The notes under the pieces were generated by a model. The model saw nothing but the letters and a program-made list of their open reading frames with translations. It had not been told where the DNA came from and ran no database searches. Below are positions 1 through 8,168 of a DNA stretch of 64,000 nucleotides, in pieces; position 1 is the first letter of the stretch; every line of letters begins with the position of its first letter. Made by a program: the position numbers and the translations under genes. Source of the stretch: an uncultured bacterium (GTDB lineage Bacteria; Verrucomicrobiota; Kiritimatiellia; PWTM01); contig CALLFZ010000009.1 of the NCBI GenBank assembly GCA_938010045.1, positions 1 through 64,000 of the forward strand. The letters run 5' to 3'.

Positions 1-429
1 TGCCTGTCCCCAATGTCCCGTCCCAACGTCTATCCGGGTGCCTGTCCCGAGGAAGGCGCCGGCGAATGGTGTGCGGTCGTTGGGGTCAGCGATATTTCCC
101 TCCCTTTGCCGTCGCCGGTAGCGGCCGCTCATTTCCGAACCGCGCAATCGGCTCCGCTGATCGGAGGTGCGGGCGCCTGTCGAACCCGATATCCATGGTG
201 CGTCTCCTCTCGTGGCTGTAGGCCATGTGCAGCGCTACGCGCGCGAGGGACTTGGTCCAGGGAGGCGCGCTGTCGTAATTGCATTCGACAATACCGGTGC
301 GGGATGGCGGCCGCCTCGTGATCAGGGCGCGCGCGAGTTAACTTCGGGTGCTCCGCAGCGTTTTCGAGCGGCGCCATGCTGCGCGGCGCGCCGCACTCCG
401 CCGGGCGGGGACCGTCGGCCGTCGAACAC
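1..429. other. Intergenic region with dispersed repeats
   Basis: I see no convincing gene here. The left edge opens inside a GTGCCTGTCCCC-type dodecamer (from base 1), and a second copy lies at 38-49. Bases 59-154 are a diverged copy of a block found again at 6569-6663; both follow a dodecamer copy. The rest is GC-rich sequence downstream of the nucleotidyltransferase stop, with open frames in several phases but no recognisable domain. Confidence 0.6.
59..154. repeat. Diverged ~95-bp repeat, copy 1
   Basis: This block resembles 6569-6663. Both begin CCGGCGA, continue through a G-rich run, share GGCCGCTCATTT and GCGCAAT.GGCTC, and follow a GTGCCTGTCCCC-type dodecamer by a few tens of bases. 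Identity is about 70 percent by eye. Neither copy keeps an open frame matched in the other, so it is probably non-coding or a long-decayed element. Confidence 0.5.
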
Positions 430-1158
430 CTATCCGCCCGGTTCCGCGCCCCTCAAGCGACCGAACCTCCGCAGCGTTTCCTCCGCCTCGCGAATATTCT
501 TCGCATCGTTGACCGAGACCCACTCTTCGCCCGGCCCCAGCAGACAGCCGGCCACGCGTCCCTCCGCCGCGAGGGGTTCGAAGAGGAGATCTTCGATCGA
601 ACCGCGCGCGGGCAGTCGGTCACGGATCGCCGTGTTGAAGATGTAAATACCGGTGCTCACGGGCACCTGGGGCAGCTCGCGGCCGTACTTGAAGCCTGTG
701 ATGTGTCCGTCGGCGGCCAGGTCCACGACGCTGAACCGGCAGTAGAACGGCGCCAGCGACATCGTCACCAGCGGCCGCAGCCGGCGATGCACCTCCTCCA
801 AGCGTGCAAGGGAAAGATTCGTGATTTCGTCGCAGTTCATCGCGACAAAGTCGTCGTCGTTCACATGCCGCTCGATGGCGAGTCGGAACCCCTCCGCGGT
901 GCCGCCTTCGAGCGTATGTTCGCTGAACCGGACTTCGAGCCCCGGCGCACCGCCGTGCTCGACGAAGTCCATGATGCAGTCGCCGCGCCACGCGATCCCG
1001 ATCACTACGCGCGCGATACCTTCGCCGCGCAGCCAGTCGAGCACCCACCCGATGAGCGGCCGTCCGCCGACGGGCACCATCGCCTTTGGGCGGTCGTCAG
1101 TGAGCGGCTTGAGCCGCTCGCCGCGGCCGCCCGCGATCACCACCGCGGTGCGGATCAT
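430..1158 (-). CDS. Sugar-phosphate nucleotidyltransferase
   Basis: This 242-residue protein is a nucleotidyltransferase that would activate a sugar 1-phosphate with an NTP in the cytoplasm. The N-terminus has the family fingerprint AGGRGERLKPLT followed by DRPKAMVPVGGRPL, and a metal-site region MNCDE lies near residue 110. It lacks the C-terminal left-handed helix of GlmU or RmlA, so it is the short type seen in HddC/RfbF. The start is the ATG that overlaps the methyltransferase stop by 4 bases (ATGA). It is the last gene of a three-gene unit with a GmhB-like phosphatase, so a heptose 1-phosphate substrate is likely. That substrate is inferred from context; other sugars are possible. Confidence 0.85.
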   Translation of the reverse strand: MIRTAVVIAGGRGERLKPLTDDRPKAMVPVGGRPLIGWVLDWLRGEGIARVVIGIAWRGDCIMDFVEHGGAPGLEVRFSEHTLEGGTAEGFRLAIERHVNDDDFVAMNCDEITNLSLARLEEVHRRLRPLVTMSLAPFYCRFSVVDLAADGHITGFKYGRELPQVPVSTGIYIFNTAIRDRLPARGSIEDLLFEPLAAEGRVAGCLLGPGEEWVSVNDAKNIREAEETLRRFGRLRGAEPGG

Positions 1159-1898
1159 GGCGAGGTCTCCGATCCGGCGGGCGGGCGGCGGATGCGGCCG
1201 ACGACGATCGCGTTGCCGCAGGCGTAGGGTGATCCGAACTTTGCCCCGCGCACTTCGAACCACTCCGCTTCGCGCCAACGGTTGTCGCGGCTGATGCGCC
1301 GCAGGAACCGTCGCTCTGTGAACGGCAGCGCGCCGGCCTCGAGCAGCGCGTCCACTTCGGCGTTGTACCCCAGCGGCATCGTGACGAGCAGTTCGCCGCC
1401 GGGCGCGAGCATACCGTGCATCGCCTCAACCGCGCGCAGCACCTTGCCGGGCTCGCGCGGAGTTTCGTCCCAGCCGATGTGTTCGAGCGTCGAGATACAC
1501 AGGATCAGGTCGAACGGCGCGTCGGGGCGGTAGTCCACGATGTCCACGTTTAGCACACCGGCGGCGCGCTCATACTTATCGACGACGACGTGAGGGAAGT
1601 CGGCGTAGGCGCCGAGCACGTTGCCGACCTCGAGGATGCGCGCGCCGGGTCGCCGCTCCACCTCGCGCAGGGCGATCGGGATTTCCACCGTGCGCTCGTT
1701 GTCGAGGATGAAGGGGTGGATCCGATGGCGATAGGTCTCGTTGCCGAGCGTGAAGGGAGGGGCCCCCCGGAGCCGCCGCCAGGCGAACACCGTGCCGCGG
1801 TGCACGATCTTGAGCGCGAGCGCGGGAAGCGATCGGCCCTCCGCGGCGGCGGCGAGCCGCACCTGCTCCCACGCCTTACCGAGGGTTCGTGCGCTCAT
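1155..1898 (-). CDS. SAM-dependent class I methyltransferase
   Basis: This 247-residue protein has a Rossmann-type methyltransferase core. Motif I reads ILEVGNVLGAY (a degenerate E/DxGxGxG loop), followed by VVVDKYE, FDLILCISTLEHIGWDE and MLAPGGELLVTMPLGYN. Its substrate cannot be read from sequence. It lies between the GmhB-like phosphatase and the nucleotidyltransferase and overlaps both by 4 bases, so a surface-sugar methylation role is the simplest inference. A longer upstream reading frame exists, but it would overlap the phosphatase almost completely, so the ATG at 1898 was chosen. Confidence 0.8.
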   Translation of the reverse strand: MSARTLGKAWEQVRLAAAAEGRSLPALALKIVHRGTVFAWRRLRGAPPFTLGNETYRHRIHPFILDNERTVEIPIALREVERRPGARILEVGNVLGAYADFPHVVVDKYERAAGVLNVDIVDYRPDAPFDLILCISTLEHIGWDETPREPGKVLRAVEAMHGMLAPGGELLVTMPLGYNAEVDALLEAGALPFTERRFLRRISRDNRWREAEWFEVRGAKFGSPYACGNAIVVGRIRRPPAGSETSP

Positions 1899-2509
1899 GG
1901 GCGGTGGGCGCGCCGGATCACCTCCAGCGCGCCGCGGAGATTGGCGGCGGTCGCGTCGGGCAGCGCATCGCACTCGTCGAACAACTTTTCGACCACCTCG
2001 GGCTTCAGCTGGCCGACGAAGATTGTGCGGCAACCGGCCGCGCGGCCGGCCTGCACATCCACCACGCCGTCGCCGACCATCCAGCTTTGCCGAAGCGCAA
2101 TGTGCCGTTCGCGCGCGGCTCTCCGCAGCAGGCCCGGCTTCGGCTTTCGGCATGCGCAGGCTCGCACCGAGGGATGGTGCGGGCAGCAGTAGATCGCGTC
2201 GAGCGCCGCGCCGCGCGCGGCCAGCAAGGCCGCGAGCCGGCGGTGGACCGCCTCGAGTTCGGCGGGCGTCAACGTACCTTTCGCAAGACCGGGCTGGTTC
2301 GTCACGACGATGACCTCGTAGCCGAGGGCGCGGACGCCGCGCACGAACGCTGCCGCGCCGGGTCGCAGCCGCACGTGCTCCGGCCGCCGGGGGGAATCGA
2401 AGATGCCATGCGTGTCGTCGTAGACCATCTCGTTGAGCGTGCCGTCGCGATCCACGAACACGGCCGCGCGTGCGGCGGCGCTGGAGACGCTGGAGGATGC
2501 GCGGGACAT
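1895..2509 (-). CDS. gmhB: GmhB-like HAD phosphatase (heptose-1,7-bisphosphate type)
   Basis: This 204-residue HAD-superfamily phosphatase has the nucleophile motif VFVDRDGTLNE, motif II VVTNQPGLAKG and motif IV WMVGDGVVDVQAG. A Cys/His zinc-binding loop (CCPHHPSVRACACRKPKP) is diagnostic of the histidinol-phosphatase/GmhB branch. GmhB removes the 1- or 7-phosphate from D-glycero-D-manno-heptose bisphosphate on the way to ADP- or GDP-heptose for LPS or surface glycans. It is the first gene of a 4-base-overlapping trio with a methyltransferase and a nucleotidyltransferase, which fits nucleotide-heptose synthesis. No kinase or isomerase (hddA/hldE, gmhA) is in the window. Confidence 0.82.
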   Translation of the reverse strand: MSRASSSVSSAAARAAVFVDRDGTLNEMVYDDTHGIFDSPRRPEHVRLRPGAAAFVRGVRALGYEVIVVTNQPGLAKGTLTPAELEAVHRRLAALLAARGAALDAIYCCPHHPSVRACACRKPKPGLLRRAARERHIALRQSWMVGDGVVDVQAGRAAGCRTIFVGQLKPEVVEKLFDECDALPDATAANLRGALEVIRRAHRP

Positions 2510-2540
2510 GTGGCGCCGGCCGGCCCAGAGCGCAGAGCGC

Positions 2541-4241
2541 TCAGGGCTCGATCGTCTCCATACGGGCGTTGAGCACGAGGTCCCGGTTCATCGCGACGCG
2601 CGGTCCGAGCCGCCGGATGAAGCGCGCGGCCACGCGCCGCTTATACTCCCAACGCTCGGCCTGCCGCAGCAGCAGCCACGCGGCGTAGATCTCGACGAAC
2701 ATATCGATCACCTGCGGGCCGACCATCTCGCGGAAGGGCGCATCCTTTTCGCGGAGCCAGCCGATCACGGCGCGGTAGATCTCGTGGCAGCGGTTCACCT
2801 CCTCCTGGAGTCGCGCGAGGTCGGCGTCGGCCAACGTGTGCGCGGCCATCGCGGCGGTCAGATCGTCGAGGTCACCGCGCACGAGGCGCGGGATCGCCCA
2901 GTTGATCTGGATCTGCGAGGTGCCCTCGTAGATGTTCGTGATGCGCACATCGCGGTAGAGCCGTTCGATGGGGTATTCCTGCATGAACCCGTTGCCGCCA
3001 TGGATCTGCAGCGCGTCGTACACGATGCGGTTCGCAACCTCGGTGGTGTAGTACTTTGCGATCGGCGTCAGCGCCTCGGCGAGCCGGCCGTAGCGGCGCG
3101 TCTCCTCACGCAGACCCCGCGCCTCGGCGCCCTGGTGCAGGTCCACGATCTCGCTGACCGCGTAGAGCACCGCGCGCGAGGCCTGCGCAAGCATGTGGAG
3201 ATCGGCGAGCATCGCGGCGACCTGGGGGAGCTCGCGGATCGGTTTGCCGAACTGCTCACGTTGCCGCGCGTAGTTTTCTGCCTCGACGAGCGCGGCCTGG
3301 ATGATGCCCTGCGCCTGCGCGCCGATGGCAAGCCGCGCCGCGAGCATCAGCCAGGCCGTGTAGCGGGCCAGACCCATGCCGCGCGCGCCGATCAGGTAGG
3401 CGGGACACTCGTCGAAATAGAGCTCGCAGGTGGGGGAGCCGTGGATGCCGAGCTTGTGCTCGATGCGACGCACGCGCACGCGCGGGTTCTTTTCGACGAG
3501 GAAAAAGCTCAGCCCGCGGCCGCCGCCCTTTTTCTCCGGGTCCTCGCTGCGCGCGAGCACGAGAATCACATCGCCGCAGCCGTTCGTGATGAAGCGCTTC
3601 GTACCGCTGATCGTCCAGAGGCCCGTCGCGGGGTCCTGCTGCGCGGTCAGGCCGCCGCCGGCGTCCTTCGCGCGCGTCTGCACTGCGGCGAGGTCGCTGC
3701 CGGCGTCGGGCTCGGTGAGCGCCATCGCACCGGTGTACTCGCCGGTGCTCATGCGCGGCAGGTAGCGCTCCTTGAGCTCGTCCGGAGCGAACTGCGCAAT
3801 CGTCTCTGCGATGCCGCCCTGCAAACCAAAGAAGTTCATCAGAGAAGCGTCGGCCTGCGAAATGATCTCGATCGCGGCAGTGTAGACGGTCTCGGGGAAC
3901 TGCAACCCACCGTAGCGGCGCGGGATGGTCATGCCCATCAGTTGGGCGTCGCACAGGTCCTTCAGGTTGCGCCGTAGCGCCTCGGGAAAAACCACGTCGC
4001 CGTTCTCGAAGCGGCAGCCGATGTCGTCCACCTCCTCCGCGCGGGGTGCGATGCGGTTGGCGGCGAGCTCGCCGACCGGATCGCGGAGCATTTCGATGAA
4101 GGTCGCCTTCGCCTCGTCGGCGTCGGCCCAGGGGCAGTCCCCCTCGCCGAAGGTCTCCTTCCACGCGAGGATCGCGGGCCAGTCGACCGTCTGTTCGACA
4201 ATGAACGCGAGGTCCTTGTTATCGGTGTAGAAGTTGGCCAT
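2541..4241 (-). CDS. Acyl-CoA dehydrogenase, long (FadE/DmdC-like) type
   Basis: This 566-residue flavoprotein would oxidise an acyl-CoA to the 2-enoyl-CoA. The ACAD signatures are present: AMALTEPDAGSD (about residues 172-183), ISGTKRFITNG (211-221), and the catalytic-base segment NIYEGTSQIQ with Glu439. The 560-600-residue form with extra N- and C-terminal helices matches the DmdC/AcdA-like clade rather than the 380-residue short ACADs. It stands alone: no thiolase, hydratase or ETF gene is adjacent, so the substrate chain is unknown. The start is the ATG at 4241, giving the usual MxxFYTDNKDL N-terminus of this clade. Confidence 0.88.
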   Translation of the reverse strand: MANFYTDNKDLAFIVEQTVDWPAILAWKETFGEGDCPWADADEAKATFIEMLRDPVGELAANRIAPRAEEVDDIGCRFENGDVVFPEALRRNLKDLCDAQLMGMTIPRRYGGLQFPETVYTAAIEIISQADASLMNFFGLQGGIAETIAQFAPDELKERYLPRMSTGEYTGAMALTEPDAGSDLAAVQTRAKDAGGGLTAQQDPATGLWTISGTKRFITNGCGDVILVLARSEDPEKKGGGRGLSFFLVEKNPRVRVRRIEHKLGIHGSPTCELYFDECPAYLIGARGMGLARYTAWLMLAARLAIGAQAQGIIQAALVEAENYARQREQFGKPIRELPQVAAMLADLHMLAQASRAVLYAVSEIVDLHQGAEARGLREETRRYGRLAEALTPIAKYYTTEVANRIVYDALQIHGGNGFMQEYPIERLYRDVRITNIYEGTSQIQINWAIPRLVRGDLDDLTAAMAAHTLADADLARLQEEVNRCHEIYRAVIGWLREKDAPFREMVGPQVIDMFVEIYAAWLLLRQAERWEYKRRVAARFIRRLGPRVAMNRDLVLNARMETIEP

Positions 4242-4327
4242 GCGTGAGCGCCGTCCTTTCTTGCGGCGCCGACATTTCTATCGGATCGCGCATTCGGAAT
4301 CGAGCCGGCCGTGCCCCGCGCGACCGC

Positions 4328-5557
4328 TCAGCGGGCACGGGACTCTTCCTGGAAGACGATCGCTGCGGTGTCCAGGTACGCGCGCCAGTCTTCGAGGGTC
4401 AGGTTGTGCGGGCCCGCTCGGATATGGTAGGCGAGGCCGTCGCCGCGCATGACCTCCCCGATCGGCGGCATCTCGCTCGACGGCAGGCCCGCACGCCCGA
4501 GCAGACGGTACACGGGCCCCGCGTGCCAGACCCCTAAAAATTCGCCTCGCGGGTCGGCCCAGATGTCGTCCTCGGCGCTGCCGACGTGCACCCAGCGCGG
4601 CGCGACCAGTGCGACGAGCATGTGGTGGTCCACCGGCAGGTCGTCCTCGCGATTCGCGTACTTCTTGAAGTTCGCGTTGAACCAGTGCGGAAAACCGCGG
4701 TTAATGATCTCGACGGTCTCGCGGCCCTCGAACCGACGCCGCAGGATGTTCGCGCCGCCGCAGCCGGACTCGTTCACACAGGCCAGCGCGAACCGTTCGT
4801 CCTGCGCCGCCGCCCACAGCGCCGTCTTGCCGCCGCGCGAGTGGCCGACGATGGCCATGCGGCGCCCATCGATCGCGGGCAGCCCGGCCAGCACATCCAC
4901 GACCCGGCTCGCCGCCCATGCCCACGCTGCGAGAGTGCCCCAGTCATCCGGCTTCGGTTCGCCGTCCGCGAACAGCCCGCGCACACCCTGTGCGAAGCCG
5001 TCCGCGCGGTCAGGATCCACGTCCCCGGCGTAGTAGGCAGCGGTCGCATAGCCGCGCCGGAGGATTTCGGCGACGGCCCAGAACTCCTCGTCCACCGGGC
5101 GGTCCGCATCGAGCGGGACGGTCGGGCGGTTGCAGATCAGTACCACGAGCGGCACGGGTCCCTCGCCCTCCGGCGTGAAGAGCGAGACGGGGAACATGAG
5201 AGCGCGCTCGCCATGGCGCGCCGTCAGCTCGATCCGCCGCCACGTCGCGCGCAGCGCGGGCACCGGCCGCTCGGCGACGAGCTTCCATTCGAGCGGCCGC
5301 TGCGCGGCCGCCGGGATGCGCCCATAGACATGCTCGCGAAAGAGCTCGAGCACCTCGCCACGGCGCCGCGCGATCCAGTCCTCCGCCGTCGCCACCGGCG
5401 CACCGTCCGCAAACTTCAGCGGATCGGGCAGCGTGTAGGCCGGCATGTTCGTCGGATCCAGCCGGAAACGCCGCGGAGCCGACGCGGGCGGTCCTGCCTC
5501 CTGTGCGGTCGCGCCGGCGGCGGCGACGATCCCCAAAGCCAGTATTCGAGGCGTCAC
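4328..5557 (-). CDS. CE15-type glucuronoyl esterase, secreted
   Basis: This 409-residue protein has a short signal peptide (ILALGIVAAAGATAQ) and an alpha/beta-hydrolase fold. The nucleophile elbow is GHSRGGKTALW (Ser240), followed by NESGCGG (Glu263 in the acid position) and a C-terminal AGPHNLT (His384). This Ser-Glu-His arrangement and the NxSGCGGA block are typical of bacterial CE15 enzymes, which cleave esters between lignin alcohols and 4-O-methyl-glucuronic acid on xylan. It lies 3' of, and overlaps by 4 bases, a secreted DUF3047 protein. No xylanase is adjacent. Annotation as acetyl xylan esterase is the main alternative. Confidence 0.82.
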   Translation of the reverse strand: MTPRILALGIVAAAGATAQEAGPPASAPRRFRLDPTNMPAYTLPDPLKFADGAPVATAEDWIARRRGEVLELFREHVYGRIPAAAQRPLEWKLVAERPVPALRATWRRIELTARHGERALMFPVSLFTPEGEGPVPLVVLICNRPTVPLDADRPVDEEFWAVAEILRRGYATAAYYAGDVDPDRADGFAQGVRGLFADGEPKPDDWGTLAAWAWAASRVVDVLAGLPAIDGRRMAIVGHSRGGKTALWAAAQDERFALACVNESGCGGANILRRRFEGRETVEIINRGFPHWFNANFKKYANREDDLPVDHHMLVALVAPRWVHVGSAEDDIWADPRGEFLGVWHAGPVYRLLGRAGLPSSEMPPIGEVMRGDGLAYHIRAGPHNLTLEDWRAYLDTAAIVFQEESRAR

Positions 5558-6294
5558 GGCGGTGTCTCCATGGATGGGCGGTCGGTCGGCACGGGCGAAA
5601 ACTCGAGCCAGTCCAGCTCCGCAGCCGCCCGGCTACCAGTATACTGCGAATTGCAACTGATGCTGATCGCAAACGTCTTCGGCGGCGGGCCGCCCGTCAT
5701 CGCCCGCCAGTCGGCGGCGACGTTCCGCTCCTCCACCAGAAAGTCCGTTCCGCTCTCGCGGTTGCGTAGCGCCATCCAGTGCACGCGGACCATACCTCCT
5801 GCGTAGGAGGCCACTCCGGTCGCGCCGATCGGGGTCAGTGTCTCCCAACGGTAGGCGAGGCTCGTGCGCCGAAACAGTCCATCCGTGGCAATGTACAGAC
5901 CGATCGCCTGATCATCGCGGTCCGGGCGGCGGCCATCCGCGTCGGCCGGCCATTCGATCACGCGCCACCGCCACCGCAGAATCGGTGTGCGCTCGAGGTC
6001 CACTCCCGCCACGGGCACGAGCAGCGCCCCCGACGCGCGATCCGCGGTCATTCGCAGCACATGCCCACCCGCCGCGTCCGCCGAAGGCACCACCTCGAAC
6101 AGCGCCAGCGGCGTGCCGGGACGGCCGCGGATCTCCGAGCGGGGCGGCATCGCCGCGAATTCCTCTCGAAACACTGGGCGCTCCACGACGGCACCCCGCA
6201 CGGCGCATACTCCGAGTCCGGTCCATAGGGCGAGCCAACCGGGCCTCCGCGCCACCGGGCGCGCCGCATGTCTCCGGCAGAGCCATCGCCACAT
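5554..6294 (-). CDS. DUF3047-family exported protein
   Basis: This 246-residue protein has an Arg-rich N-terminus and a hydrophobic segment (PGWLALWTGLGVCAVRGA) that reads as a signal peptide. The body matches DUF3047 as I know it: ILRWRWRVIEWPAD, a D/R-rich loop DRDDQAIGLYIATDG, WETLTPIGATG and a C-terminal FAISISCNSQYTGSRAAAELDWLEF. The fold is probably a beta-sandwich; the function is unknown. It is translationally coupled (ATGA) to the CE15 esterase. The coupling suggests co-secretion, but no direct functional link is known. Confidence 0.7.
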   Translation of the reverse strand: MWRWLCRRHAARPVARRPGWLALWTGLGVCAVRGAVVERPVFREEFAAMPPRSEIRGRPGTPLALFEVVPSADAAGGHVLRMTADRASGALLVPVAGVDLERTPILRWRWRVIEWPADADGRRPDRDDQAIGLYIATDGLFRRTSLAYRWETLTPIGATGVASYAGGMVRVHWMALRNRESGTDFLVEERNVAADWRAMTGGPPPKTFAISISCNSQYTGSRAAAELDWLEFSPVPTDRPSMETPP

Positions 6295-6775
6295 ATGCGG
6301 AAACTATGGCCCCAACGCACCGCGAAGTCCACAACCTGCCCCAGCCGATTGCGATGTGGATTGGAGTGTTCGAGGAGTGCGCTTGTGCCTACGCTTGTGC
6401 CTGTCCCCAACGGCCTCCAACGGCCTCGCTCCGGCGGCGGAGCGCCGGAGCTACAGCGCTGGGCGAACCAATCAGGCCAGCCCGGCGCGCGATGGCGTCC
6501 GGGTGCCTGTCCCCAGGGAGGTCTGGATAGTCGGAACATTCGTATTGTCTGGGCAGCGGCGAGAACCACCGGCGATTACCGCGGCGTTGTCGGGGTAAAC
6601 GATGTTCGCTTCCCTTCGCGGGCGCCTATATGGGCCGCTCATTTGCAACAGCGCAATTGGCTCAACCTGCCCGTGCATCCCTCGCGTACATCGCCCGCCG
6701 AATCGATGCGTCCAATGCTGAGACGGTGCTCCACCGCCGTTGTCCAACCTTTCAAAACTTGCCGCGGGCCGCCGA
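6295..6775. other. Intergenic repeat cluster
   Basis: I see no gene in this gap of about 480 bp. It holds GTGCCTGTCCCC copies at 6397-6408 and 6503-6514, a palindrome GCTCCGGCGGCGGAGCGCCGGAGC followed by TACAGC at 6428-6457, and the second copy of the ~95-bp block (6569-6663). It separates the DUF3047 gene start from the 3' end of the Mrp gene on the same strand, so it must also hold the promoter of the DUF3047-CE15 pair. I could not identify that promoter. Confidence 0.6.
6569..6663. repeat. Diverged ~95-bp repeat, copy 2
   Basis: This block corresponds to 59-154 (see that entry). It begins 55 bases after a GTGCCTGTCCCC dodecamer, shares the GGCCGCTCATTT core and differs mainly by substitutions. 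Confidence 0.5.
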
Positions 6776-8152
6776 TCAGGGCGGCCCCTGTGATCCCACC
6801 GGCTCGCCGAGGGACTCGATCGCCTCGTAGGGGTAGATCGAGGGTCCGTGCCCATCGGACCAGGCAATGGACACCGCATAGTTGCCCATCGGCTCGATCG
6901 CGACCGGCTCGATCGCTGCCGATACGGCGGGTTCAGGAGGGCGGCCGGTCGCGCCGTCGCGGCGCCCAACGCAGTCCGCGCAGCCGCAGGCTTCGCGCAG
7001 CCGCCGCGGTGGGACGGCGAACGTGCGGCCGTCGGCCTGTCGCAGCACAACGCCGCGTCCCGCATCCCAGAGAACCTGCGGGGGACGCACCGCGCCGTGC
7101 TGCACACGGCTGATTTCGCGGACAACACGGTCGGCCAGATCGAGGAACGCCGTCGCGATCTCGCCGTGCGGCTCGGCGAACACCACCGGACGGCCGCGAT
7201 CGCCCCAGTGCGACACCTCGGACCGGATCGGCAGGTCCACCGCGATCGGCAGTCCAAACTCGCGGCCGAGCCGCTCGCGCGCTCCGCGGCCGAAGGGGTG
7301 GTGCTCGGCGCCGCAGTCGGGGCAACGATACCGGCTCATGTTCTCAACGACGCCAATCACGGGCACCTTGAGCCGCTGGAACATCTGGATTCCTTTCACG
7401 ACGTCCACGAGGCTGAGCTCCTGGGGCGTCGTCACCATCAGCGCCGCGGTGATGTTCGAGCGCTGCATCAGCGTCAGGTGAATGTCGCCAGTGCCGGGCG
7501 GCAGGTCGAGCACGAGGTAGTCGAGCGCGCCCCATCGCGTCTGCGTGAGCAGTTGGTCGAGCACCTGACTGACCATCGGGCCGCGCATGATCGCGGGACC
7601 ACCGTCCGGCGCGGCAAATCCAAACGACATCAGCCGCAAGCCCTCGCACACCAGCGGCCACAGCATGCCGTCAGCGACGCGGATCGCGCGGTCGTCCGGC
7701 CGTAGCATCGTCGGCAGGCTCGGACCGAATATGTCGGCATCGAACAGTCCCACCGCGGCGCCGCGGCGCGCGAGCGCGGCCGCGAGATTGACCGCGACGG
7801 TGGACTTTCCAACGCCGCCCTTGCAGCTTCCGACCGCGAGGATCGCTCGGACCTCGGCGAGGCCCTCCGCGCGGGGCGCGGCGGCGGACGGCGGGCGCTG
7901 GGTGGCGAGGTGCACCGTCACCGATCGCACCCACGGCAGGCGGCGCAACGCCGTCTCGCATTGGCGACGGAAGTCCTCGCGCAACGGACAGGCCGGCGTC
8001 GTCAACCGCAGTGTGAACTTCAGATCGCCACTCTCGAGCCCGGCCAGGTTCTGCACGAAGCCGAGCGACACGATATCCCGCCCGAGATCCGGATCGGTGA
8101 TCCGACGTAAGGCGTCGAGAACGTCCTTCTCGCGCGAACCGGCGTCGCTCAT
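6776..8152 (-). CDS. mrp: Mrp/NBP35-type Fe-S carrier ATPase fused to DUF971
   Basis: This 458-residue protein has three parts. Residues 1-85 are an MIP18/DUF59 domain (TTPACPLREDF). Residues ~100-350 are a P-loop ATPase with deviant Walker A GSCKGGVGKST, switch LFDADIFGPSLPTML, DLPPGTGDIHL and the Cys pair YRCPDCG. Residues ~375-455 are a DUF971-like domain (WDAGRGVVLRQADGRTFAVP, then ACGCADCVGRR and SDGHGPSIYPYEAIE). Mrp proteins bind and transfer 4Fe-4S clusters; DUF971 also occurs at the N-terminus of gamma-butyrobetaine hydroxylases. The ATG at 8152 was chosen because upstream codons run into the alkaline phosphatase. Only 16 bases separate it from that gene, so co-transcription is likely. 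Confidence 0.88.
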   Translation of the reverse strand: MSDAGSREKDVLDALRRITDPDLGRDIVSLGFVQNLAGLESGDLKFTLRLTTPACPLREDFRRQCETALRRLPWVRSVTVHLATQRPPSAAAPRAEGLAEVRAILAVGSCKGGVGKSTVAVNLAAALARRGAAVGLFDADIFGPSLPTMLRPDDRAIRVADGMLWPLVCEGLRLMSFGFAAPDGGPAIMRGPMVSQVLDQLLTQTRWGALDYLVLDLPPGTGDIHLTLMQRSNITAALMVTTPQELSLVDVVKGIQMFQRLKVPVIGVVENMSRYRCPDCGAEHHPFGRGARERLGREFGLPIAVDLPIRSEVSHWGDRGRPVVFAEPHGEIATAFLDLADRVVREISRVQHGAVRPPQVLWDAGRGVVLRQADGRTFAVPPRRLREACGCADCVGRRDGATGRPPEPAVSAAIEPVAIEPMGNYAVSIAWSDGHGPSIYPYEAIESLGEPVGSQGPP

Positions 8153-8168
8153 TTCGGCGCTCTCCGGT

